A stretch of 32,136 nt of DNA from Treponema sp. (GCA_031279555.1 JAITIK010000040.1:1-32136); one strand, 5' to 3'; counted from the first letter of the stretch, positions 8,207-20,534 are shown. Made by a program: numbers and translations. Notes: generated by a model from the sequence alone, not told the origin.

Positions 8207-8923
8207 GTGAGTCTTAAGGAACGCCCGGCGGGACCCGATCCCGGGTTTCCCTACCTGTCGGAGTACGATCGTTTCTCTTTTCCTTTGCCGGAAAATAGCG
8301 AGGGCGATATTATTGCGATAGGAGGCAACCTTTCGCCCGGCATGTTGCTTTCCGCCTATGAGCAGGGCATTTTCCCGTGGTACAATGAAGAGCATCCCAT
8401 ATTGTGGCAGTCTCCGGATCCGCGTTTCGTTATTTTTCCCGAAACTCTCCACGTTTCAGAATCCATGAAGAAGGTTTTCAAGAAAAAACAATTTGATGTG
8501 TATTTTGACAGGGATTTTGCGGGTGTCATCAAAAACTGCGCCTCCGTGTACCGTCCCAGGCAGGACGGTACGTGGATCACCACCGATATGGGGGAAGCAT
8601 ATATCAAGTTGCACGAACTGGGATTCGCCCATTCCGCGGAAAGCTACGCGCATGGCGAATTGGCGGGCGGCTGTTATGGGGTCTGGCTTGGCAACGTGTT
8701 TTTCGGAGAATCCATGTTCACCAAAGTTTCCAACGCTTCAAAAGCGGCTTTCCTCACCTTCGCGCGTTTTCTTTTTGAACGCGGCGTCGCCTTCATCGAC
8801 AGTCAGGTGCATACCAATCATGTGGAAAGACTCGGCGGCCGTGAAATCAGCCGCGCCGATTATCTTAGCCTGCTTCGTACAACGCTCGCCCAAAGCCGTT
8901 CGTCCCGCATCGCCCCGATATGA
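8207..8923 (+). CDS. aat: Leucyl/phenylalanyl-tRNA--protein transferase
   Basis: A 238-residue cytoplasmic enzyme that adds Leu or Phe from tRNA to proteins with N-terminal Arg or Lys, creating the primary destabilising residue read by ClpS. Family blocks seen: FPLPENSEGDIIAIGGNL, GIFPWYNEEHPILWQSPDPR, the GTWITTDMGEAY region, AHSAESYAHGELAGGCYGV, FFGESMFTKVSNASK and FIDSQVHTNH. The length matches the family. The start is a GTG seven bases after the clpA stop with a poor ribosome site, so expression probably depends on coupling to clpA. It completes a tagging, recognition and unfolding operon. Confidence 0.96.
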   Translation: MSLKERPAGPDPGFPYLSEYDRFSFPLPENSEGDIIAIGGNLSPGMLLSAYEQGIFPWYNEEHPILWQSPDPRFVIFPETLHVSESMKKVFKKKQFDVYFDRDFAGVIKNCASVYRPRQDGTWITTDMGEAYIKLHELGFAHSAESYAHGELAGGCYGVWLGNVFFGESMFTKVSNASKAAFLTFARFLFERGVAFIDSQVHTNHVERLGGREISRADYLSLLRTTLAQSRSSRIAPI

Positions 8924-8970
8924 AGATAAACAGCTAGAATTATTCGATTAGATTACGGAGTAAAAAATAC

Positions 8971-8995
8971 CGCAGAGCTTGCTCTGCGTTTGTTT
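8971..8995 (+). terminator. Rho-independent terminator of clpS-clpA-aat
   Basis: CGCAGAGC, loop TT, GCTCTGCG (8971-8988), followed by a T-rich tail TTTGTTTATT. It lies 48 bases after the aat stop. Confidence 0.8.
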
Positions 8996-9052
8996 ATTCT
9001 TTAGGGTTAAATCCTGAATTTTTAAGATATATTGTTTGATGCGGCGTATTAC

Positions 9053-9093
9053 GGGAACCTCTGGAAACTCCGCTTGAATTTCCAGAGGTTCCC
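9053..9093. repeat. Perfect 15-bp inverted repeat with 11-base loop
   Basis: Arms GGGAACCTCTGGAAA (9053-9067) and its exact complement (9079-9093). No T-run follows, and it lies after the operon terminator, just before the decayed gene. A dispersed palindromic unit is likely. Confidence 0.55.
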
Positions 9094-9097
9094 TGAC

Positions 9098-9379
9098 GTG
9101 AGAATCATCAAAAAATTTGATAATATACCGGAATTAAAGGAAAAACTCATTGAGGCGTTTGGCGCCAAAGCCAATTAATCGACTCGGACTACGCGATTAA
9201 ACTAATCAAGGTGTTGCGCCCCAAAAACTTTGATGAAGTGCGAAAGGAGCGGGAAGTACAGATTGCTTTGATAGAAAGCGTCTAACCCACTGTAGTATGC
9301 TATTGCTAACGAAGCGTATAACCGCTTCCTTCTCGAAGAGGGTTATAGGGCGGTCAAAGCGGGCGTTATTGCTAAAAGA
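9098..9379 (+). pseudogene. Decayed gene remnant of unknown function
   Basis: Three short plus-strand open stretches in successive frames read like one former protein. 9098-9178 begins VRIIKKFDNIPELKEKLIEA. 9184-9285 includes YAIKLIKVLRPKNFDEVRKE. About 9302-9379 ends in FLLEEGYRAVKAGVIAKR and a stop. The stretches are protein-like but broken by stops and frame changes. I do not recognise the family; a lost mobile-element gene is one possibility. The rest up to 9569 holds a CGCGC/GCGCG dyad near 9518 and nothing else I can support. Confidence 0.35.
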
Positions 9380-9569
9380 TGAAATAGGGGACAACCGCGC
9401 CTGACAGTCAGGTTTACGCTCAGTCCGCCTACGGCGGATCGGGTCGCCCAACGGACAAGTCATTCCACCCCAGCGCAGGGGCGCGTTCAATTTTCATATA
9501 CATTAAAAAAGATGCAACGCGCGATTTTGAGCGCGAGTTAGCATATAAATCGGCGCGAAGCTCTATACA

Positions 9570-10709
9570 TCAATATCCCCGGAGATTGTCTCCCTGTACG
9601 GTTTTATAGAGGTCATTGAATTTTTCCACAACAGACATAAATACGTCAACAAGGATCGGATCAAAATGGGTGCCTTTTCCTTCTTTGATGATAGAGACGG
9701 CTTTTTCATGGAGAAAGCCCTTTTTGTATGGACGCGGTGAAATAAGCGCGTCGTATACATCGGCTATGGCCATCAGCCGCCCCTGAAGAGGTATCTCTTG
9801 ACCGACAAGTCCTAGAGGATAGCCGCTTCCGTTCCATTTTTCATGGTGAAAACCGGCGAAAATCTTCGCGTGCCGCGTCAATTCATTTGGCCGCGTATAC
9901 GCCTCAATGCGGTCAATGATGGTATTTCCATAATCGGTGTGTTGTTTCATGGTATTGAATTCTTCATCGGTCAGTTTGCCGGGTTTTTGAAGAATGGCGT
10001 CGCTTATATAGATTTTACCCACATCGTGCAACTGTGAAGCCTGCACCACCATTTCAATGTTCCAGTCAAGCATTTGGTCCGTGTAAATGTCTTTTTCTTG
10101 AAGCGTGTGCAATAAAATGCCGATGCCGCGGCGCGTTCTTTCAATATGTCCGCCGGTAACGTCGTCGCGGCACTCAACCATTTCCGCCATGACGCTGATA
10201 ATAGCGGCTTGCAATTCCCAAACTCTCTGCGACTCGGCTTCTATGAGTACGCTCATGTCTTTCATCATTTTTTGCAGATTGGCGTTAAAATTACGGAACT
10301 CCTGCTGCTGATGCTCTATAGCTTGCTGTTGCGCCGCCATAAATAGTTGAGTCTCAACACGTTTAATTAAAACGGGGCCAAAGAACGGCTTGCAAACATA
10401 CCCAATAGAGGTGCCGCTTAACTTATCATGATATTTCGCCAAATCATAATTATCGACAATAAAAAGAATCGGGATGTGCGCCACGCTTGGATACTTTGAA
10501 AGTATTTCAACCGCTCTGAAACCGTCAATTTTCGGCATATTTACATCAATTAAAATTAAATCTGGATGCTGTGTTTTTAACATTTCAAGCATGCCCGCTG
10601 CGGAAATCGCGGTACATATATCGTACCGGTTCGTCAAAATGTTGCGGGCGTCCATTAAACTGGCGATATTGTCGTCAACAAGCATTATCAAAGATCGGTT
10701 GCCGCTCAT
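9570..10709 (-). CDS. Response regulator with HD-GYP domain (putative c-di-GMP phosphodiesterase)
   Basis: A 379-residue two-domain protein. The receiver domain (1-122) has acidic residues after IMLVDD, the phosphoacceptor Asp55 in LILIDVNMP and Lys107 in VCKPF. A helical linker rich in Gln (125-165) leads to the HD-GYP domain: HD at 228-229 in LHDVGKI, HHEKWNGSGYPLG with GYP at 296-298, and DVYDAL at 317-322. All metal ligands appear present, so hydrolysis of cyclic di-GMP is expected, controlled by phosphorylation. No histidine kinase gene is adjacent. AAGGAGG five bases before the ATG is a strong ribosome site. It is divergent from the helicase gene. Confidence 0.93.
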   Translation of the reverse strand: MSGNRSLIMLVDDNIASLMDARNILTNRYDICTAISAAGMLEMLKTQHPDLILIDVNMPKIDGFRAVEILSKYPSVAHIPILFIVDNYDLAKYHDKLSGTSIGYVCKPFFGPVLIKRVETQLFMAAQQQAIEHQQQEFRNFNANLQKMMKDMSVLIEAESQRVWELQAAIISVMAEMVECRDDVTGGHIERTRRGIGILLHTLQEKDIYTDQMLDWNIEMVVQASQLHDVGKIYISDAILQKPGKLTDEEFNTMKQHTDYGNTIIDRIEAYTRPNELTRHAKIFAGFHHEKWNGSGYPLGLVGQEIPLQGRLMAIADVYDALISPRPYKKGFLHEKAVSIIKEGKGTHFDPILVDVFMSVVEKFNDLYKTVQGDNLRGY

Positions 10710-10919
10710 AATGCCTCCTTACATTTAAAACTATATCAGTTTATCACAGACGCATGTTTTGTGCAATCTTGGATAGATGAGAAACCCGACTCTGTAGATC
10801 GTTTTTCACCACAGCCATCTCCAAAACCAACTCGAATATACCCCGCCGAACTGTACGCGCCGAGCAATCGCTTGAACCATGATGTCTGCGGTCGAGTTAA
10901 TGAACTCAGAGCAAAGGCC

Positions 10920-10948
10920 TTGACTTCAACAGCGTTACGGTTTATTGT
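10920..10948 (+). promoter_or_regulatory. Promoter of hrpA, likely leaderless
   Basis: TTGACT (10920-10925), 17 bases, TATTGT (10943-10948), then 6 bases to the ATG at 10955. There is no Shine-Dalgarno. Transcription is expected to begin at the start codon. Confidence 0.5.
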
Positions 10949-10954
10949 AACCCT

Positions 10955-13600
10955 ATGCATTATCTTGATCTTCCGGTATATAGACACAAAGACCGTATAC
11001 TTTCCGCGCTTGAATCCAATCAAGTGATTGTTGTGGAAAGCCCCACAGGTTCGGGCAAGACCACCCAACTGCCGGTTATCCTGTACGAAGCGGGATACGG
11101 CGAACACGGCGTTATCGGCGTTACCCAGCCGCGGCGCATCGCCGCGCTTTCGGTGAGCGAGTTCATCGCAAAACAGACAGGCGCAACGTTGCCCGGTGGG
11201 GAGAGTCCGGGCGTCGTGGGTTACAAAATGCGGTTTGAGGACAGAACAGATAGTTCCACAAAAATAAAAATAATGACTGATGGCATCCTGCTTCAGGAAA
11301 TGAAACTCGATTCATGGCTTTCCAGATACAATTGCATTATTATTGATGAGGCGCATGAACGCAGTCTCAACATAGATTTCATATTGGGGCTGTTGAAGCG
11401 GGTGTTGGATGCCCGTACGGAATTCAAAGTGATCGTGTCGTCAGCGACTATCAACGCGCAAGTCTTTTCAGAATATTTCGGGGAATGTCCGGTGGTGAAG
11501 ATAGACGCGGTTTCCTATCCGGTGCAGGTCATGTACGATCCGCCGCCCTTGCCGCAGGGCAAGAACAAGCGGGAATTTCCACGGGAGAAGTCCGGCGCCC
11601 AGAAAGCGCGGAACATGAGCGCGGCGTCCGAAGCGTGTTCCGATCCCACGCTTGAGAAAATTGTCGGCATTATGGATCGTATTGCCGGCGAAAGACGCGA
11701 AGGCGACGTACTCATCTTCCTTTCTGGCGAAAAAGCCATCAAGGATTGTATGGCTCAATTGTATGACGCTCCCTTCGCCTCAAAGCTCCATATCGTGCCG
11801 TTGTATGGAAGGCTTGGCAAGGAGGAGCAGGAGCGGGTTTTTGAACCCGCCCCCACGGGAACGATCAAGGTGGTTGTCTCGACGAATATTGCGGAAACTT
11901 CGATTACAATTGACGGGATAACCTCGGTGATTGATTCGGGGTTTTCAAAACTCAACTTCTACAACCCGAATACCTATACGTCAAGCCTTATTGAAGGTCC
12001 CATATCAAAGGCATCCGCGAATCAGCGAAAGGGTAGGGCGGGGCGTACCCGTGAGGGCGTCTGTTACCGGCTCTATTCTCCCAAGGACTTTGACCGGCGT
12101 TCGCTTTTTACCACTGAAGAAATCTACCGCACCGACCTTTCCGAGGTGTTGCTCCGCATGTCCGATCTGGGCGTCACTGAATTCGAAGAGTTTGACTTTA
12201 TCTCGCCGCCCGTTCACGAAGGGATTGTCGCGGCCATTGAAACATTGAACCTGCTTGACGCGCTTGAGCCGGATCGCACCCTGTCCACAATTGGCAAGAT
12301 GATGACGGAATTCCCCCTCTTGCCCCGCCAGTCACGGATCATTGTGGAGGCTATTCTAAAGTATCCCCAGGTGGTTGAAGAAACCCTCATCGCCGCCGCG
12401 TTCCTTTCATCCCAAAGCCCGTATATCCTGCCCCCGGGCGAGGAATTCGAGGCGCGTCACGCCCACCACCGGTTCCGCGATCTAAACGGCGATTTTGTTT
12501 CCTATCTCAAACTGTATCATGAGTACCGGAGCGTCTCCGGCGGCTCAACAAGCAGAGCGCGTTTTTGCGAGAAAAATTACCTTGATCCAAAATCAATGGC
12601 TGAAATCGTCAATATCGTGGAGCAGCTTGGCGAGATCACAGCCGATATGGGCGTACCAGTGTTGAGCGGCGGTTCCGTTGAGGATTATTTGTGTTGCGTC
12701 GTGCGGGGCATGATTCAGTTCGTGTGCGTCCGCGACGACTGGAATTCCGAAACATACAGCAGCCTCACTGAAGACAGCATTATCATTCATCCGGGTTCCG
12801 TGATGTTCAAGAGCGAGCCGAAATACATTGTCGCAGGCGAAATTGTCAGAACCAGCCGCATGTACGCCATGTCGGTTTCCCCGCTTTCGCCGTCAACGCT
12901 TGCGCGGACAAGCGAAGAGCTGTTTGTTGCGCTAGGCGGAAGCGCGGCGAAATTCGGGAAGCCGGCGGCGAAACACGGAACGCCGTGGAAAGGGCGTATG
13001 CAGGGACAGAAAGCCGGCGAGCGCGCCGCCGCGCATAGCGTCAGAATCGGGAGCGAAGTCTTTGAAGTCCAGATGGTTAAAAAGCGGAGGACAGCCGCCC
13101 TTCAATGGGAAAAAATCGCGCGGATCAAAGATTCCATAAAGGATATGAACCTTAAATCATTTCGGGATATACGGGGGCGTCTTGTTCTGAAAGACGGCTG
13201 GACCATCTGCCACAATGAACGGCTCGACCGTATTCTGTCATTCATTCCCTTTATCGATCTCAATGACAGCGTTATAACTGCGGCGCTGGCGAGAGCCTGT
13301 CCTGATAAAACGTATAATTCCCATAACCATCTGCCGGAATTGCTTGCATGTTTCCCTCTGCTGGCGTTGCTCTGCCCCATGCAAAAGGGCAAGGCGAAAA
13401 CGCTGGGTTTTATCAGCCTGAATACGGAGCACAACGGCAGCTACTGGTTTTCCTGCCGGAAAAACTTTTCCGCCTGCGTCAACAGGAGCCTTGCGGCGCT
13501 GGAAGACCTTATCGACGAGTTGGATGAAACGGTTGATATTGAGGTGAAGGCGGTCATCAACGAGACGTACAGGCGGCTGAGCGTTTCGGGGTTCGCGTGA
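10955..13600 (+). CDS. hrpA: DEAH-box ATP-dependent RNA helicase, HrpA type
   Basis: An 881-residue superfamily-2 helicase. Motifs in order: ESPTGSGKTTQ (Walker A, about 29-38), TQPRRIAA, IIIDEAHERS (DEAH box), SSATIN, FLSGEKAI, STNIAETSITIDGI and the arginine motif QRKGRAGRT. Helicase-associated and OB-fold domains follow to about residue 560. The last 300 residues, shorter than in E. coli HrpA, carry a basic segment around 660-720. Bacterial HrpA acts on mRNA and stalled ribosomes. The start is chosen because the protein begins like family members just before the Walker A block and fits the leaderless promoter. Downstream it converges on the phosphonate genes and shares a hairpin with them. 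Confidence 0.92.
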   Translation: MHYLDLPVYRHKDRILSALESNQVIVVESPTGSGKTTQLPVILYEAGYGEHGVIGVTQPRRIAALSVSEFIAKQTGATLPGGESPGVVGYKMRFEDRTDSSTKIKIMTDGILLQEMKLDSWLSRYNCIIIDEAHERSLNIDFILGLLKRVLDARTEFKVIVSSATINAQVFSEYFGECPVVKIDAVSYPVQVMYDPPPLPQGKNKREFPREKSGAQKARNMSAASEACSDPTLEKIVGIMDRIAGERREGDVLIFLSGEKAIKDCMAQLYDAPFASKLHIVPLYGRLGKEEQERVFEPAPTGTIKVVVSTNIAETSITIDGITSVIDSGFSKLNFYNPNTYTSSLIEGPISKASANQRKGRAGRTREGVCYRLYSPKDFDRRSLFTTEEIYRTDLSEVLLRMSDLGVTEFEEFDFISPPVHEGIVAAIETLNLLDALEPDRTLSTIGKMMTEFPLLPRQSRIIVEAILKYPQVVEETLIAAAFLSSQSPYILPPGEEFEARHAHHRFRDLNGDFVSYLKLYHEYRSVSGGSTSRARFCEKNYLDPKSMAEIVNIVEQLGEITADMGVPVLSGGSVEDYLCCVVRGMIQFVCVRDDWNSETYSSLTEDSIIIHPGSVMFKSEPKYIVAGEIVRTSRMYAMSVSPLSPSTLARTSEELFVALGGSAAKFGKPAAKHGTPWKGRMQGQKAGERAAAHSVRIGSEVFEVQMVKKRRTAALQWEKIARIKDSIKDMNLKSFRDIRGRLVLKDGWTICHNERLDRILSFIPFIDLNDSVITAALARACPDKTYNSHNHLPELLACFPLLALLCPMQKGKAKTLGFISLNTEHNGSYWFSCRKNFSACVNRSLAALEDLIDELDETVDIEVKAVINETYRRLSVSGFA

Positions 13601-16612
<3,012 letters not shown>

Positions 16613-16630
16613 GCCTCGCTCCTATTTTCA

Positions 16631-17941
16631 TTACTTTCCGCCCGGTATAAGCTCTAAAATCTGTTTGATAGGCATACACAACCGGCCAGCCTCAAGCGAG
16701 CGTCCATTTTTCAGGATCGTCTCCGCCGCTTGCATCATGGCGGGGTATGACGCGCGAAGCAAGTGGTTCGCGTAGATGACGATATTCGCTCCCCAACCGG
16801 CAAGTTCTTGTTCCGTATACTGGTTGTATGTAGTCGGAACCAGCACAAGGGGAACATGTTCATATTCGCGCTTGAATTGCCTGCAAAAAGCGAGGATATC
16901 CTCGCCGGATGTTTCCTTGCTATGAATCATAACGCCGTCCGCTCCGGCGGCGACATATGCCCTTGCGCGTTCCAGCGCGTCAGACACCGGAAAACCGGCT
17001 ATGAGGCTTTCAAGCCGCGCGATAATCATAAAGTCTTTTGTAACCTGAGCGCGTTTGCCCGCGCTGATCTTTTCGCAGAATTCCGGAATTGGGCATAGCT
17101 CCTGCGTCACTTCAACGCCAAAGAGCGAATTCTTTTTTAGCCCTATCTTGTCTTCTATTATCACCGCGCTGACGCCGTTCCGCTCAAGGGTTCTCACGGT
17201 AAACACAAAATGCTCGCTCTTGCCTCCGGTGTCTCCATCAAATACAATCGGTTTTGTCGTACATTCAAGAATATCAGTCAAGCCCTGCAAACGGGTGGTT
17301 AGGTCAACCGCCTCAATATCCGGCTTTCCCTTGCTGGCGGAATCGGTCAGGCTTGACGACCACATGCCGTCAAAGCTGCGCATCCCGTCTTCCTTCACTA
17401 TTTCGAGATGCTCTACAATAAGAGCGGAAAGGCCGGAGTGCGCCTCCATGATCCGCAAAAACGGCTTCGCGTCAAGCGTCCGCCGCAACGCCTTGAGCCT
17501 AATGTCAGGCGTCGTTCCGACGGAGCGTATGGCCTCGTTCAGCGAAGAAGAGTCAACGCCGCGTGTATAGGGGATTTCAATGACCTCGCCGCCCAATTCT
17601 TTCATTACGGCGAACGTTTCCTCGCGCATTTTCTGGTCCGGCCAGCTTTTCCAGTCGTCTCCATGAATTATCGCGTCCGGTTTGTATTCGCGTAAATTCG
17701 GCGCATAACTCCATTCTTTCTGGGGAACAACCCGCGTCACTCCTTTAATGCTTTCCACCACTTGACGGCGCTGTTCATAGCTGAGAAAGGGCAACCTTTT
17801 GTGCGCGGCGATGGCGGAATCCGTAAGCAGTCCAATCAGTACATCCCCGTATTTCGCTCCCTCGCTGATAATGTTTATAATGCCCGGATGAATGATGTCC
17901 CCCCTCATCCCAAGATATACGATCTTTCTTTTTTCAGACAT
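16631..17941 (-). CDS. pepM: PEP mutase with N-terminal cytidylyltransferase-like domain
   Basis: A 436-residue two-domain protein and the committed enzyme of phosphonate synthesis, rearranging phosphoenolpyruvate to phosphonopyruvate. Residues 1-140 are a cytidylyltransferase-like fold; where the catalytic HxGH motif should stand the sequence reads HPGI (18-21), losing the second His. Residues 148-436 are PEP mutase, with VFDGDTGG (233-240) and the diagnostic EDKxxxxxNS motif as EDKIGLKKNS (263-272). That motif separates the mutase from isocitrate-lyase relatives. AAGGA precedes the ATG and a TTGACG-17-TAAAAT promoter lies upstream. First gene of the three-gene operon. The N-terminal domain may no longer transfer CMP, a role that PntC downstream could fill. 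Confidence 0.95.
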   Translation of the reverse strand: MSEKRKIVYLGMRGDIIHPGIINIISEGAKYGDVLIGLLTDSAIAAHKRLPFLSYEQRRQVVESIKGVTRVVPQKEWSYAPNLREYKPDAIIHGDDWKSWPDQKMREETFAVMKELGGEVIEIPYTRGVDSSSLNEAIRSVGTTPDIRLKALRRTLDAKPFLRIMEAHSGLSALIVEHLEIVKEDGMRSFDGMWSSSLTDSASKGKPDIEAVDLTTRLQGLTDILECTTKPIVFDGDTGGKSEHFVFTVRTLERNGVSAVIIEDKIGLKKNSLFGVEVTQELCPIPEFCEKISAGKRAQVTKDFMIIARLESLIAGFPVSDALERARAYVAAGADGVMIHSKETSGEDILAFCRQFKREYEHVPLVLVPTTYNQYTEQELAGWGANIVIYANHLLRASYPAMMQAAETILKNGRSLEAGRLCMPIKQILELIPGGK

Positions 17942-17975
17942 AATTTTTCCTTAAAAATAATGACATATATTCTCA

Positions 17976-18004
17976 ATTTTATAATATTAGCCGTCTAGCG
18001 TCAA
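17976..18004 (-). promoter_or_regulatory. Promoter of the pepM-ppd-pntC operon
   Basis: On the minus strand TTGACG (18004-17999), 17 bases, TAAAAT (17981-17976). Both hexamers match 5 of 6. The -35 lies inside the left arm of the inverted repeat at 18000-18027. Confidence 0.65.
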
Positions 18005-18027
18005 GCGTTCATGCGCGGACGCTTGAC
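18000..18027. promoter_or_regulatory. Perfect inverted repeat in the divergent phosphonate promoter region (putative operator)
   Basis: GTCAAGCGT (18000-18008), 10 bases, ACGCTTGAC (18019-18027). The left arm carries the -35 of pepM. The right arm carries TTGACT on the plus strand, 17 bases before a weak TAGAGG and 30 bases before the YidC-like start. A regulator binding the dyad would touch both promoters. No T-run follows, which disfavours a terminator. Confidence 0.5.
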
Positions 18028-18058
18028 TTTTGTAGGTAACATCAGTAGAGGTTAGCCT

Positions 18059-18782
18059 ATGTCGCTGTTTTTGTACACCCTCATTATTTTTCCGCTTGAG
18101 GAATCTATTGAGTTGTCGTGGCTGTTTGTCTATAAAATATTTCGTGATCCCGCGATTGCGGTTCTAGGCGTAAACGCCGCTGTAAGCGTATGTACGCTGC
18201 CGCTTTATTTTATCGCCGAGAAACACCAGCAGTCCGAACGGGCGATTCAAAAACGCCTTAAACCGGAAATTGATAACATTAAAGCGGTTTTCTCCGGCGA
18301 CGAGCGGTACATGATCCTTTCAACCTACTACCGGCAGAATCACTATCATCCTGTTTACGCGCTGAGAAGTTCTTTTGGGCTGTTGATTCAGTTGCCAATT
18401 TTTATCGCAGCGTATTCTTACCTCTCAAATCTGGGGGCGATTTGGGGCGTGTTTTTCTTGTTCATTAAAGATTTAGGCGTTCCAGACGCCATTCTTTCCG
18501 TAACGGGGGGGGGGGGGGGTCAACGCGTTGCCGATCCTGATGACGCTGATCAACTGCGGCGTCGAGGCGGTCTATACAAGGGGGTTGCCCGTAAAAGAAA
18601 AAATCCAGATATATGGCATGGCGCTGGTTTTTCTGATTTTATTGTACAATTCGCCGGCTGGTCTTGTCCTGTACTGGACGATGAACAATCTCTTTTCCCT
18701 TGTTAGAAACCGCCTGCAAAAGATAAAAAACGCAAAAAAAAATTATTTATTGTTTTCTTTGTACATGCGTACTATTTCTTGA
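18059..18782 (+). pseudogene. YidC/Oxa1-like membrane protein, frameshifted at a 15-G tract
   Basis: The first 149 codons read a multi-span membrane protein: SLFLYTLIIFPLEESIELSW, a positively charged hairpin loop (QKRLKPEIDNIKAVFSGDER) and LIQLPIFIAAYSYLSNLG, a typical Oxa1/YidC block. At 18505-18519 fifteen G residues put the frame off. The next frame, from VNALPILMTLINCGVEAVYT to SPAGLVLYWTMNNLFSLVRN, is the proper YidC continuation. Fourteen or seventeen G would restore the reading; the present allele yields a protein with about 60 unrelated residues. A nine-A run at 18734-18742 looks like a second frameshift, after which a further membrane segment (LFIVFFVHAYYFLMYFFFF) appears. It may be the N-terminus of the next gene rather than a separate one. 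Confidence 0.75.
18505..18519 (+). repeat. Homopolymer tract of 15 G inside a coding region
   Basis: Fifteen consecutive G within the YidC-like reading frame. The current length is out of frame; 11, 14 or 17 would be in frame. Tracts like this mutate by strand slippage and can act as phase-variation switches. They are also error-prone in sequencing. Confidence 0.85.
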
Positions 18783-20534
18783 TGTATTTCTTCTTTTTTT
18801 TCATCACGGCTCAATCATAAAAAGAGTCGGATTTGCGGCTCTATGTTCAACTGTCTTCTTGAAGCCGCTGCTTGCGAAACTGCGCCTGCGGATAAAGCGC
18901 GGCATTGACGCGGAATCTCTACTGAGAGACGCCAGCTTTAGACAAACGCGCGTGTTTCTCTTTTCAACGTTGACGCTCTTTTTGCTGGCCGGATTTGTGA
19001 TACCGACGGCGCTTATAGCGTCTGCGGCGCAGGAATTTTCTTTCATTGACGACTATGCCTCTCCTTTCCCCTTTGTAGTCAACACGACGTTTCAGGCGGC
19101 GGGCGTTTTCCTTTTCTGGCCCGTCTGCTTTTATCTTCTATTTTCAAAAAAGGTGTTTTAACCGCCATTATGTCCCTCTCTTCCGCAATCGCTTTGGTTA
19201 ATACGTTTGTTTTTCCGGGAAACTACGGATTTCTCACCCCCCTGCTAAAATTTTCGGATTTTGTCCAACCATGCTTTTTTAGCGGCATGGCGAATATTTT
19301 TTTCTCTTTTTGCGATTGCGGCGCTTTTTCTGTTTTTGCTTGCCTGCCGGAAGAAAATAATCCTCCATTTTTTTCAAGTTGTCGCGCTGATTGCGCTCGC
19401 CAGCTTTGGAGCGATCAACACGGTGAGGATACACGCCGATTATTCGGACTTCGCTTCATGGGGAAAGAATGACAAAGGCGTTGCGGGACCGGTATACACC
19501 TTTTCTCAAAACGGCAGGAATGTACTCTTCATCATGCTGGATAGGGAGATAAGCGGGTATATCCCATATATCTTTGAGGAAAAACCTGAAGTATACGCCA
19601 CGTTCAGCGCTTCACATGGTATCCCAACTGCATTTTTTTGGCGGACACATCATATTCGGCGCTCCAGGGCTTTACGGCGGATATGAATACACCCCCTCGA
19701 AATGCAGAAACGTTCCGGCGAGCCGCTCATAAAAAAACACAATGAATCCCTTCTGATGCTGCCGAAACTTTTTCTTGACAACGGCTGATCGGCGACCGTA
19801 ACGGATCCGCCGTGCGCGAATTACAGTTGGACGCCCGATTTGCGTATTTTTGATGAGTATCCTGAAATTCGCGCTGAAAATGTCATCGCCGACAAATATG
19901 GCGACGCATGGATACTGAATTCGGAAGAGGGCGTCTCCATTTCTTCTTCTTCCGTATTAAAAAGCAACCTTGTACGGTTTTCATTTTTTAAAATCATGCC
20001 GCTCATATTCAGAAGCGTTATATATGACAAAGGTGCCGTGCCTTTCGCCCGGGAAAAACATTATCATGCAAATATCGCGGCCCTGTCTTTATTGGGCGCA
20101 TGGTTCTCTTTCTTGAAAGAAAACCATGTATATGACAATACGCGGATCATCATTGTTTCTGATCATGGCGAAAATCTCCACAACAGTTTCCCTGACAATA
20201 CCATTCTGCCGGACGGCAGATCTCTGGAAACATATATAGGGGTGCTGTTGGTGAAAGATTTTAACGCGGCAGGCGATCTCTCGGTCGATCATGCCTTTAT
20301 GACCAACGCGGACGCGTCGTTGTTGGCGGTGAAAGAGATTATCCCGCATTCGGCTAACCCCTTCACTCACACGCCCTTGCGGAGCGATAAGAAAAACGGC
20401 GTTACTATCACTACATGCCGCTTGTGGAACACCAGGCGTCAAGAAAAGCGGCAATTAAGATACAACCTGATGAATGGCTCCATATTCATGGCGATATATT
20501 CGATCCCAATAATTGGGAAAAGGCGAGACAATGA
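18783..20534 (+). pseudogene. Membrane-anchored sulfatase/phosphotransferase-fold protein, multiply frameshifted
   Basis: Joined across frames, this reads as one large membrane enzyme. 18859-19161 gives two membrane spans; 19170-19360 gives FVFPGNYGFLTPLLKFSDF and another span. Then come a sulfatase-type first strand, GRNVLFIMLDREISGYIP, and FGAPGLYGGYEYTP. LEMQKRSGEPLIKKHNESLL runs to DNG, a TGA where Trp would fit, and SATVTDPP. RIIIVSDHGENLHN is the metal-binding SDHG block, and the end is DIFDPNNWEKARQ at 20534. At least six frame changes and one nonsense codon are needed, several in A or T runs. The fold is that of LTA synthases and phosphoethanolamine transferases. I infer a cell-surface transferase, possibly for phosphonate groups. 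The end overlaps the next start as ATGA, so it was once an operon. Confidence 0.7.

Noticed and set aside
10761-11027. Short plus-strand frame before hrpA
   Set aside because: It overlaps the hrpA start in another frame, has no ribosome site and no family-like sequence.
18783-20534. Several separate small membrane proteins
   Set aside because: The fragments join end to end into one sulfatase-fold protein with matching blocks, so they are pieces of a broken gene.
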